From Zoogloea sp041917255 (GTDB lineage Bacteria > Pseudomonadota > Gammaproteobacteria > Burkholderiales > Rhodocyclaceae): a stretch of DNA of 64,000 nt. A program made the position numbers and the translations under genes. The stretch lies in the NCBI GenBank assembly GCA_041917255.1, contig JAYRYA010000019.1:1-64000 (forward strand), given 5' to 3'. Below the pieces are notes generated by a model. That model made no database searches, was not told where the DNA came from, and was given only the letters and a program-made list of their open reading frames with translations. Below are positions 57,352 to 64,000 of this stretch, piece by piece; within the stretch, counting starts at the first letter, position 1; each line of letters opens with the position of its first letter.

Positions 57352-58557
57352 ATGAACGACGAAGACCGCCAGCGGCTGAAAGTCCTCACGGCCGGCATCC
57401 TCGGCCTGCTGTTGTTCCTGGGCATCGCCCGCTTCTCGTACACCCCGCTGCTGCCGCTGATGCGCGAGCAGGCCGGGCTGGGCGTGGCAGCCGGCGGCTG
57501 GCTGGCGGCCATCAACTACGCCGGCTACCTGTCGGGCGCGCTGCTGGCGATGACCATCAGCAGCCTGGCCCTGAAGGATCGCCTGTACCGGGCGAGCATG
57601 GTGCTGGCGGTGGCGAGCACGGTGCTGATGGGTCTGTCGACCAGCGAAGCGGTGTGGGCGTTGTCGCGCTTTGCGGCGGGGCTGTCCACTGCCGGCGGCA
57701 TGCTGCTGGGCTCCGGCCTCATCATGAACTGGCTCATGCGCAATCGGCATCGCAGCGAGCTGGGCATCCATTTTTCGGGCATCGGCCTTGGCATTGCGGG
57801 CGTGTCGGCGGTGGTGGCGCTGCTGAGCCTGTGGCTCGACTGGCGTACCCAGTGGTTCGCGCTGGCGGCGCTGGGCGCACTGGTGGCGATCCCCGCCTGG
57901 CGCTGGCTGCCGCGGCCCGACGTGACCCCGCTGGCCGGTAGCGGTGCCCACATGCAGGACAACCCGCCGGGGCGCGTCTTCCTGCTGCTGATGATGGCCG
58001 CCTACTTCTGTGCCGGCGCGGGTTTCGTGGTGAGCGCGACCTTCATGGTGGCCCAGGTGGGCAGCCTGCCGGGCATGGCCGGCAAGGGCGCGCTGGTGTT
58101 CCTGGTGGCGGGCGTGGCGGCGGCGCCGGCCTGCATCGTGTGGGATCTGATCGCCCGGCGCATCGGCCAGTTGCAGGCGCTCACCCTGGCGAGCGGCCTG
58201 CAGGCCTTCGGCATCCTGCTGCCGGTGGTCGGGGACGGGCTGCTGGCGGCGCTGGCCGGCGCGGTGCTGTTCGGCGGCACCTTTGCCGGCATCGTGAGCC
58301 TGGTGATGGCGATGGCCGGGCGCTTCTACCCGACCCGCCCGGCCAAGCTGATGAGCAAGCTCACTGCCGCCTACGGTGTGGCGCAGATCGCCGCGCCGGC
58401 CATCACCGGCCTGCTGGCGCGGCAGCAGGGCAGCTACGCGGCGGGCTTCTATCTGGCCTCCGGCGTGATGGTGGTGGGCACGCTGCTGTTCGGCGTGCTG
58501 CGGCTGGTGGAGCGGGCTGGCGGTGCAGCGCCCGTGGCTGCGGCGCGCACTGCTTAG
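57352..58557 (+). CDS. YbfB/YjiJ family MFS transporter
   Basis: 401 residues, twelve predicted membrane helices. The opening GILGLLLFLGIARFSYTPLLPLMREQAGL is the YbfB/YjiJ signature. Substrate unknown. GGAG precedes ATG 57352. The 151-bp gap to the divergent LysR gene probably contains the operator. Confidence 0.9.
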   Translation: MNDEDRQRLKVLTAGILGLLLFLGIARFSYTPLLPLMREQAGLGVAAGGWLAAINYAGYLSGALLAMTISSLALKDRLYRASMVLAVASTVLMGLSTSEAVWALSRFAAGLSTAGGMLLGSGLIMNWLMRNRHRSELGIHFSGIGLGIAGVSAVVALLSLWLDWRTQWFALAALGALVAIPAWRWLPRPDVTPLAGSGAHMQDNPPGRVFLLLMMAAYFCAGAGFVVSATFMVAQVGSLPGMAGKGALVFLVAGVAAAPACIVWDLIARRIGQLQALTLASGLQAFGILLPVVGDGLLAALAGAVLFGGTFAGIVSLVMAMAGRFYPTRPAKLMSKLTAAYGVAQIAAPAITGLLARQQGSYAAGFYLASGVMVVGTLLFGVLRLVERAGGAAPVAAARTA

Positions 58558-58625
58558 CGCTGTGCATTGCGGGGGCGCTCGGGGTAACCTGTTGCGCCTT
58601 GAACTAATGAAAGCTTCATCCCGCG

Positions 58626-60263
58626 ATGTTTGTGTCTCTGTTCCGGCCTCTGCAGGTGCGCCCGCTGCGCATCCGCCAGGGGCTGATGGCCGCCCTGATG
58701 GCGGCGTCCGGCCTGGCCTGCGCGGCCAACGGCGAGGCGGGGTTGCAGTGGTTTGATGCCGGCCGGCCCCGCAACACTGCCTGGACGGCGGTCGATCTCC
58801 TCCTCAAGGCGCCTGACGACGGGCTCGACGCCGACGACTACGATGCCGGCGGCCTGCGTCAGGTGCTTACCGCGCTGGAGGGCGGCAGCAGTCTGCCCGA
58901 CGCCGACCTGGCCTCGCTCGACAGTGCGCTGACCAACGCGCTGCAGCGTTTCCTCTCCGATCTGCACTTCGGGCGCCTGCCGCCCAAGGCGGTGCGCGCC
59001 AATGGCGGCGGTGCCAGCCTTGATCGCTTCGACCCCGCCGTCACCCTGCGTGCGGCGCTGGCCGCCAATCGGCTGGCCGATGTGGTGACCGAAGCCGCGC
59101 CGGCCCAGCAGCCCTACACCAGCCTGCGCGATGCCCTGCGCCGCTACCGCGAACTGGCCGACGATCCGGCCCGCAGCAAGGCCTGGAAGACGCCGCTCCC
59201 GGCGCTTTCTGCCCGCAAGCTCGAGCCCGGCCACCCGTGGGCAGGCGTGCCCACGCTGGCGGCCCGGCTGGCGGCCCTGGGCGACATGCCCGCCACCACG
59301 CCCGGCGCCCGCTACGACGGCGCGGTGGTGGACGGTGTGAAGGCTTTCCAGGCCCGCCATGGCCTGCTCGCCGACGGCGTGATCGGCCGCGACACCCTGG
59401 CCCAGCTGGCGGTGAGCCCCGCCGAGCGGGTGCGCCAGATCGGCGTGAACCTGGAGCGCCTGCGCTGGACGCCCCAGACCCGGGCGGCGCGGATGATCGT
59501 GGTGAATGTGCCGGAGTTTGCCCTGCGTGGCTACGCCCAGGAGGATGGCCAGCCCAAGGCCAAGGTGCAGATGAAGGTGATCGTCGGCAAGTCGCTCGAC
59601 ACACGCACGCCGCTGTTCGCCGAGGACATGCGCTTCATCGAGTTCAGCCCCTACTGGAACGTGCCGCCATCCATCGCCCAGGCCGAGCTGGTGCCGCGGC
59701 TGCGACGCGACCCGGCGCATTTCGCCGATCAGGGTTTCGAGTTCGTGGCGGGGGACGGGCGGGTGATCACCACGCTGTCGGACGAGAACCTCGAGGCGGT
59801 GATGCGCGGACAGCTGCGCATCCGTCAGCGCCCGGGGCCGAAGAACGCGCTGGGTGACATCAAGTTCGTGTTTCCCAACAACGACAACATCTATCTGCAC
59901 CACACGCCGTCCACCCAGCTGTTCGCCCGGGCGCGGCGGGATCTGAGCCATGGCTGCATCCGCGTGGAGGCGCCGGTGGAACTGGCGAAGTTCGTGTTGC
60001 AGGATCAGCCCGAATGGGGCGAGACGCGCATCCGCGAGGCGATGGAGCGGGGCAAGTCGGCGACGTTGCGGCTGAAGGAGCCGCTGCCGGTGGTGATCAC
60101 CTATCGCACGGCGGTGGCAAAGGGCGGCAAGGTGTATTTCTTTCCCGACATCTACGGACACGACGCCGAACTGAGCGAAGCGCTGCGCACGGTGGCGGGG
60201 CCGCTGCCCCGCGCCGCGGAGAAGACGCGCGGGCTGGGTTTGCGACCAAGACCAAGGGCGTGA
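58626..60263 (+). CDS. L,D-transpeptidase (YcbB/LdtD-like)
   Basis: 545 residues. Signal peptide (about 1-34, ending GLACAA-NGE), helical N-terminal region, peptidoglycan-binding domain (about 210-265; YDGAVVDGVKAFQARHGLLADGVIGRDTLAQL) and a C-terminal L,D-transpeptidase domain with catalytic SHGCIRVE. Forms 3-3 cross-links in peptidoglycan. Length and order fit the YcbB group. Confidence 0.9.
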   Translation: MFVSLFRPLQVRPLRIRQGLMAALMAASGLACAANGEAGLQWFDAGRPRNTAWTAVDLLLKAPDDGLDADDYDAGGLRQVLTALEGGSSLPDADLASLDSALTNALQRFLSDLHFGRLPPKAVRANGGGASLDRFDPAVTLRAALAANRLADVVTEAAPAQQPYTSLRDALRRYRELADDPARSKAWKTPLPALSARKLEPGHPWAGVPTLAARLAALGDMPATTPGARYDGAVVDGVKAFQARHGLLADGVIGRDTLAQLAVSPAERVRQIGVNLERLRWTPQTRAARMIVVNVPEFALRGYAQEDGQPKAKVQMKVIVGKSLDTRTPLFAEDMRFIEFSPYWNVPPSIAQAELVPRLRRDPAHFADQGFEFVAGDGRVITTLSDENLEAVMRGQLRIRQRPGPKNALGDIKFVFPNNDNIYLHHTPSTQLFARARRDLSHGCIRVEAPVELAKFVLQDQPEWGETRIREAMERGKSATLRLKEPLPVVITYRTAVAKGGKVYFFPDIYGHDAELSEALRTVAGPLPRAAEKTRGLGLRPRPRA

Positions 60264-60341
60264 TGCGGTCGGCGCGGCGCTGAGTCGTCAGTTGCAGCGG
60301 ATTGCAGGGTGTGCCGGCTGGCCGTGCGCTTCCCCGTGACC

Positions 60342-61100
60342 CTAACGGAACAGACGGGCTGGCCAACTGTCACGGCGGGCTGCTTCCAGTTGGGGTAGGG
60401 CTTCGTGGCTAAAGAGCCGGCCGGGAAATCGGCTTTCAAGTTGGTGCAGACGCAAGCCTTGGCCGAGGAACTGGCCCAGCGCTCCGAAATACACAAAGAA
60501 CGACACCGCGTGCATTGCGATTACCGCGATGGCGATGCGCTCGGGCAGATCGAAACAGCTCTTGAGCCCGCCGTATAGCAGCACCGATCCTACGCCGGCG
60601 GCCAGCGCGCCGGGCAGGCCGGACGATTCGCGATGCTGCGCCGACAGCGTGCGCTGGCGCAGGTTGATCCGCGTTCCCGGCCATTCGAGATGCTTGGCTT
60701 GTGCGTCGACGGCGGGCAACGGGGCGAAGCGCGCATGCCAGAGCGCTGCAGCGATCAGGCTGCCGGCGTGAAGTGCGAGGGTGAAGAGGTCGATGCCCGC
60801 GATCTGCGCGCCCGTCACTCCCAGGAAGGCCGGAGTAAGCGCCTGGCTGGCTGGCCACAGCAGGATGGCGGTGAGCGCCCAAGGCGCCAACAGGTTGTGG
60901 GCCGAGCCGAAGCGCGACCACACCGCGACGTAGCTGAACCACGCGGCTGAAAGCAGCGCCGCCGCGCTGGCGACGCCCCACGCCCAGCCGCGTTCGTCAA
61001 AGCGCAGCGCTGCCCAGCAGCCCCACACCAGGGCCGACAGCAGCGGGCTACTCCACAGTGCGGCGTAAAGCTGGTCTAAGCGTGAGGGTGGATTCAGCAT
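60342..61100 (-). CDS. membrane protein downstream of an effector-like gene
   Basis: 252 residues with six or so hydrophobic helices. The start at 61100 overlaps the TGA of the preceding gene (TGATG), so the two are translationally coupled; an upstream in-frame ATG at 61112 has its ribosome-binding site too close. Not recognised. A small multi-pass membrane protein coupled to a putative pore-like protein would fit an immunity partner, which is only inference. Confidence 0.7.
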   Translation of the reverse strand: MLNPPSRLDQLYAALWSSPLLSALVWGCWAALRFDERGWAWGVASAAALLSAAWFSYVAVWSRFGSAHNLLAPWALTAILLWPASQALTPAFLGVTGAQIAGIDLFTLALHAGSLIAAALWHARFAPLPAVDAQAKHLEWPGTRINLRQRTLSAQHRESSGLPGALAAGVGSVLLYGGLKSCFDLPERIAIAVIAMHAVSFFVYFGALGQFLGQGLRLHQLESRFPGRLFSHEALPQLEAARRDSWPARLFR

Positions 61101-62125
61101 CAGTCGAGCCATCCCTTGACAAGGTCGGCGCTGGCGTCGTCGCCGCCGAAATAGCCCCACGCCGCCTGCGCAACGATGCCGACGCCGAGCCCGACGAGGA
61201 TCACCGGCGCGCCGGTGATGCCGATTGCGGTGACGGCTACGCCTGCGGCCAGTCCGGCGCCGAAGCCGATGGCATTGCCGCTCTGGCTCTTGGCCGAGCG
61301 AATCGCGAAATCAGTGGCGAAGCCGGCGCCGGATGGCGCGGTGTAGCTGTCGTAAAGATCGATGGCGGCGCTCGGGCCGAAGGCTAGCACGCTGCCCTTG
61401 CCGTAGCCGGCGTAACGCAGTACCCGGGAAGCCTGGGCGCGCGCTCCGGCGACCGAGGTCGCGGCCTGCTCGATGCGCTGTACGTCGCGCGCGCCGATCC
61501 GTACCGTGGCCGTGCTGCCGCTGGGTCTGACGACGAAGGGCTGCTCCAGCTTCTGCAGGACGGTGGTGGGCAGGCCCTTGACGTGCACGACGAGCCGCGC
61601 GCCCTTGCGCAATTCGCCGCCCTTGCCGATCCGCGAGGCGGTGATGGTGATGTAGGGGCTGACGCGGATGCTCGGCGCGTCGCCGGCGAGCAGCGTCTTG
61701 AAGCCGGCGGCGGCCTGCCTGCGCCACGCGGCACGAAGGCTGGCCTCGACGCTGGCGCTGAGGTTGCCGCCGATGTTGCCGCCGCCGATAAGGGCGTCCT
61801 GCAGCGATTTCAGCATTTTGTCGAGCCAGCGGTCGGCTGCGGCCGGTGGGAGGGATTGCTCGGGCGGAAAGGTCGCGGAGAGCAGTATGGCGGTGCCGTC
61901 GGGGTCGGTCTGGGCGAGCTGCGGCAGCAGCGCCGCGAAAACGGGAAGGTCGAGCCCGAAATCCTGGTCGAGGGTGCTGCCGTAGGTGTCGAGATAGCCG
62001 AGCGGGGCGCTGACTCCGGGGGTGCGCTGGGCGGTGTAGCTGGGCGCCGCGCAGAAATTGCGCAGGTCGTCGGTGCGAGAGAAGTTGATCTTCTCCGCGC
62101 GGGTGTGCGTCGCGTTCGATGCCAT
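61100..62125 (-). CDS. hypothetical protein with C-terminal glycine-rich hydrophobic hairpin
   Basis: 341 residues, no signal peptide. The long soluble part (1-285) is not recognised. The C-terminus (about 290-325; NAIGFGAGLAAGVAVTAIGITGAPVILVGLGVGIVAQAAWGYFGG) is a glycine-rich pair of hydrophobic segments as found in some pore-forming or type VI-secreted toxins. It is followed by an overlapping membrane-protein gene. Effector-immunity is a hypothesis, not shown. Confidence 0.7.
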   Translation of the reverse strand: MASNATHTRAEKINFSRTDDLRNFCAAPSYTAQRTPGVSAPLGYLDTYGSTLDQDFGLDLPVFAALLPQLAQTDPDGTAILLSATFPPEQSLPPAAADRWLDKMLKSLQDALIGGGNIGGNLSASVEASLRAAWRRQAAAGFKTLLAGDAPSIRVSPYITITASRIGKGGELRKGARLVVHVKGLPTTVLQKLEQPFVVRPSGSTATVRIGARDVQRIEQAATSVAGARAQASRVLRYAGYGKGSVLAFGPSAAIDLYDSYTAPSGAGFATDFAIRSAKSQSGNAIGFGAGLAAGVAVTAIGITGAPVILVGLGVGIVAQAAWGYFGGDDASADLVKGWLD

Positions 62126-62189
62126 GGATACACCCTCTGTATGTCTCTGTGCTGAGGACGATTATCCACGCAGAACGCGTGTGGCGGAA

Positions 62190-62217
62190 GGCGCCGCGCA
62201 GGAGGTCGCGCGGCGCC
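62190..62217 (-). terminator. hairpin downstream of yceI
   Basis: A perfect ten-base-pair GC stem (62190-62199 with 62208-62217, loop of eight) lies nine bases after the stop of the minus-strand yceI gene at 62226. There is no T-run, so termination efficiency is uncertain. Confidence 0.6.
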
Positions 62218-62225
62218 GGGCAGGC

Positions 62226-62795
62226 TTACTGCTTGATCGCTTCGATCGGCAGGGTGATGGTCACTTCGTCGCCGACGTAGGGGGCGTACTTGCCCATGTT
62301 GAAGTCGGTGCGCTTGACCTTGGTGGTGGCGGTGGCGCCACAGGCGTCCTTCTTCAGCATCGGGTGCGGCATGCACTGGAAGGACACCACGGTCAGGGTC
62401 ACCGGCTTGGTGACGCCCTTCAGCGTGAGGTTGCCCTCGACGGAGGCCACCTTGTCGCCATCGAAGACCACCTTGGTGGACTTGTAGGTGGCGGTCGGGT
62501 ACTTGGCGGTGTTGAGGAAGTCCTCGCCCTGGATGTGCTGGTTGAACAGCGCGTAGCCGGTATTCACCGAGGTGGTGTCGATGGTCACGTCCACCGAACC
62601 GGTCTTGGCGGCACGGTCGATGGTGACGCTGCCGGTGGTCTTGTCGAAGCGCGACAGCTGCTGCGAGTAGCCCATGTGGTTGTATTCGAAGCGCGGCAGG
62701 GTGTGGGTGCCGTCGATCACGAAGGTTTCCGGGGCGGCCAGGGCAGAGGTGGAGATGGCGGCGGTGGCAAGGGCGAGGGTGATGAGCTTCTTCAT
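62226..62795 (-). CDS. YceI-like periplasmic protein (copy 1)
   Basis: 189 residues. Signal peptide MKKLITLALATAAISTSALA; mature lipocalin-like domain FVIDGTHTLPRFEYNHMGYSQQLSRFDKTTGSVTIDRAAKTGSVDVTIDTTSVNTG with TLKGVTKPVTLTV. YceI proteins bind isoprenoid or quinone-like lipids. Tandem with a second yceI and a cytochrome b561, a common trio. Confidence 0.93.
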   Translation of the reverse strand: MKKLITLALATAAISTSALAAPETFVIDGTHTLPRFEYNHMGYSQQLSRFDKTTGSVTIDRAAKTGSVDVTIDTTSVNTGYALFNQHIQGEDFLNTAKYPTATYKSTKVVFDGDKVASVEGNLTLKGVTKPVTLTVVSFQCMPHPMLKKDACGATATTKVKRTDFNMGKYAPYVGDEVTITLPIEAIKQ

Positions 62796-62832
62796 GCTGT
62801 TTTCCTTCAGGTCTTGAGTTGGGGTTGGGTTT

Positions 62833-63405
62833 TTACTTCTTGGCCGGGGCCGAATTGGCCACGACGTGGAACTTGATGTCGATCTCGTTGGCAACAGCGG
62901 ACACATCCGCCCACGGGCCTTCGCCGATGCCGTAGTCCATCCGCTTGAGCACGAAGCCGCCGTCGAACACGCCACTGGCGCCTTCCTGCTTGAAGGTGAA
63001 GGGAGCGACCACGTCGCGGGTCTGGCCCTTGATGGTCATCTTGCCCAGCGCCTCGTACTTGTTGCCGCCCACGGCGCGCACGCCGGTGGACACGAACCTG
63101 GCGGTGGGGAAAGCCTTGACGTTGAACCACTGCTTGCCGACCACCTCGTCGTTGGCGTCCTTCGAGCCGGCGTCGATGCTGGCGAGGTCGATCTCGAGGG
63201 TGGTGCTGGCGGCGGTGGGCTTGGCCGGATCGAAGCGGATCTGGCTGGTGAAGCGCTTGAAGCTACCCGGCACCGGCACGCCCATCTGCTTGGAGCTGAA
63301 GGCGAGGGTGCTCTTGCTGGCGTCAACCTGGTTGAATTCGGCGGCCTGGGCGGCGCCGGCGGCCAGCAGCACGGCGGCGGGCAGGGCGATGAAGCGGATG
63401 TTCAT
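62833..63405 (-). CDS. YceI-like periplasmic protein (copy 2)
   Basis: 190 residues. Signal peptide MNIRFIALPAAVLLAAGAAQA, then the YceI barrel (FNQVDASKSTLAFSSKQMGVPVPGSFKRFTSQIRFDPAKP, MTIKGQTRDVVAPFTF). Distinct in sequence from copy 1, so an old duplication. It starts 26 bases after the cytochrome b561 stop. Confidence 0.93.
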   Translation of the reverse strand: MNIRFIALPAAVLLAAGAAQAAEFNQVDASKSTLAFSSKQMGVPVPGSFKRFTSQIRFDPAKPTAASTTLEIDLASIDAGSKDANDEVVGKQWFNVKAFPTARFVSTGVRAVGGNKYEALGKMTIKGQTRDVVAPFTFKQEGASGVFDGGFVLKRMDYGIGEGPWADVSAVANEIDIKFHVVANSAPAKK

Positions 63406-63431
63406 GGGGTTCTCCTGGGGATTCGTGTTCG

Positions 63432-63971
63432 TTATTTGCCGAAGGGCAGCATGCGGCGCAGGGTGGCGTCGCGGTCGATGATGTGGTGCTTGAGGGCGCC
63501 GGCAATGTGCAGGCCGACAAGCAGCAGCAGGCCGAAGTTGAGGGCTTCGTGGACTTCCTTCAGCAGGTCGCCGAGTTCCTCGTTCTTGGCCACCAGATCG
63601 GGCAGCGGCAGCACGCCGAAATACACCACCTGAAAGCCCTTGGCCGAGCTCATCAGCCAGCCCGACAGGGGCACCAGCACCATCAGCAGATAGAGCAGGT
63701 GATGGGTGCCTTCGGCGATCTTGTGCTGCCACGCGGGCATCGGCAGCGCAGCCGGCGGGCGGTGGGTGATCCGCCACAGGATGCGCGGCACGAAGAGCAG
63801 CAGCACGGTGATGCCGATCCACTTGTGGTACGAGTAGAGCTTGAGCTTGGTGGGCGACAGGGGGAGTTCGTGCATGTATGCACCCAGCGGCCAGGCGGCG
63901 AGGATCAGGATCGCGATGATCCAGTGGGCGGCGATGGCGGGGCCGGAGTAGCGTTGGGTTGCGATGTTCAT
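63432..63971 (-). CDS. cytochrome b561
   Basis: 179 residues, four membrane helices with haem-ligand histidines in AIAAHWIIAILILAAWPLGAYMHELP, YSYHKWIGITVLLL, EALNFGLLLLVGLHIAGALKHHIIDRD. Di-haem b-type cytochrome that likely exchanges electrons with quinol; first gene of the cybB-yceI-yceI operon. Confidence 0.93.
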   Translation of the reverse strand: MNIATQRYSGPAIAAHWIIAILILAAWPLGAYMHELPLSPTKLKLYSYHKWIGITVLLLFVPRILWRITHRPPAALPMPAWQHKIAEGTHHLLYLLMVLVPLSGWLMSSAKGFQVVYFGVLPLPDLVAKNEELGDLLKEVHEALNFGLLLLVGLHIAGALKHHIIDRDATLRRMLPFGK

Positions 63972-64000
63972 CGGGGGGAGTGCTCCGGATTGAAGGGGGT

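Noticed and set aside
58554..60161. A 535-codon minus-strand frame
   Set aside because: Shadow of the L,D-transpeptidase gene, which has a signal peptide and the HGCIRVE active site.

Overview
The window is a GC-rich chromosomal segment dominated by one very complete molybdenum-nitrogenase gene region, about 8100-54440 plus the nifHDK tail running down to 1515. Protein makeup (NifL/NifA without redox cysteines, DraT/DraG, a full Rnf complex, Shethna proteins I and II, NifP-type serine acetyltransferase, NifM/W/Z/T/Q) and the high-GC codon use suggest a diazotrophic betaproteobacterium of the Rhodocyclales (Azoarcus/Azospira/Dechloromonas-like). The genus is inference; no 16S sequence is present. 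The first bases look like the 3' end of a 5S rRNA, so the region abuts a ribosomal RNA operon.

Layout. (1) 1-433: 5S rRNA end, terminator hairpin, no gene. (2) 434-1477: epd-like dehydrogenase. (3) 9000 down to 1515, minus: nifH-nifD-nifK-nifT-ferredoxin-nafY-small ORF-LRV Fe/S protein-322-aa ORF. (4) draT diverges from nifH; then a NifA-controlled operon of a SIR2-like protein, an unknown protein and a bacteriohemerythrin (10570-12379). (5) 18342 down to 12543, minus: nifB-ferredoxin-nifO-flavodiiron protein-2Fe2S ferredoxin-FeSII-nifQ-draG. (6) A divergent Fe/S oxidoreductase at 18549, then a non-nif stretch (19973-23420) with an unknown 471-aa protein and a 20-bp-period repeat array at 23431-23690. 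(7) 26965 down to 23807, minus: FeSI-NifZ-like-nifF-two unknown proteins-modD-FeMo-co-binding protein. (8) nifL-nifA (minus) diverging from rnfABCDGEH-nhaD. (9) 37560-43015: nifE-nifN-nifX-rseC-DUF269-DUF683-fdxB-two unknown proteins. (10) GST, PNPOx-like and LysR genes. (11) iscA(nif)-nifU-nifS. (12) CsgG-like and Sel1-repeat genes, then 54065 down to 49926, minus: nifV-nifP(cysE)-TPR-nifW-nifZ-nifM. (13) 54189-63971: housekeeping (terC, usp, aroQ, LysR/MFS, L,D-transpeptidase, a putative effector-like pair, two yceI, cytochrome b561).

The nif genes are tied together by regulation visible in the DNA. Eight NifA upstream activator sequences of the form TGT-N10-ACA, seven of them variants of TGTCGCAAAGCCGACA, sit 50-140 bp from -24/-12 sigma-54 promoters in front of nifH, the SIR2-like operon, nifB and the divergent Fe/S oxidoreductase (shared), feSI-nifF, rnfA (possibly shared with nifLA), nifE, iscA-nifU-nifS and nifV. 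NifL/NifA control transcription. Rnf, NifF, ferredoxins and the Fe/S oxidoreductase supply electrons. NifUS/IscA, NifB, NifENX, NifQ, NifV, NifP and ModD make the metal clusters. DraT/DraG switch NifH post-translationally. FeSII, the flavodiiron protein and the hemerythrin plausibly protect against oxygen.

Most striking for follow-up: a NifA-controlled SIR2-like/unknown/hemerythrin operon whose SIR2 domain lacks the usual catalytic histidine; a sigma-54 promoter lying almost on the start codon of the Fe/S oxidoreductase; several unrecognised small proteins embedded in nif operons; an NhaD-type antiporter riding on the rnf operon; and the 20-bp-period repeat array.
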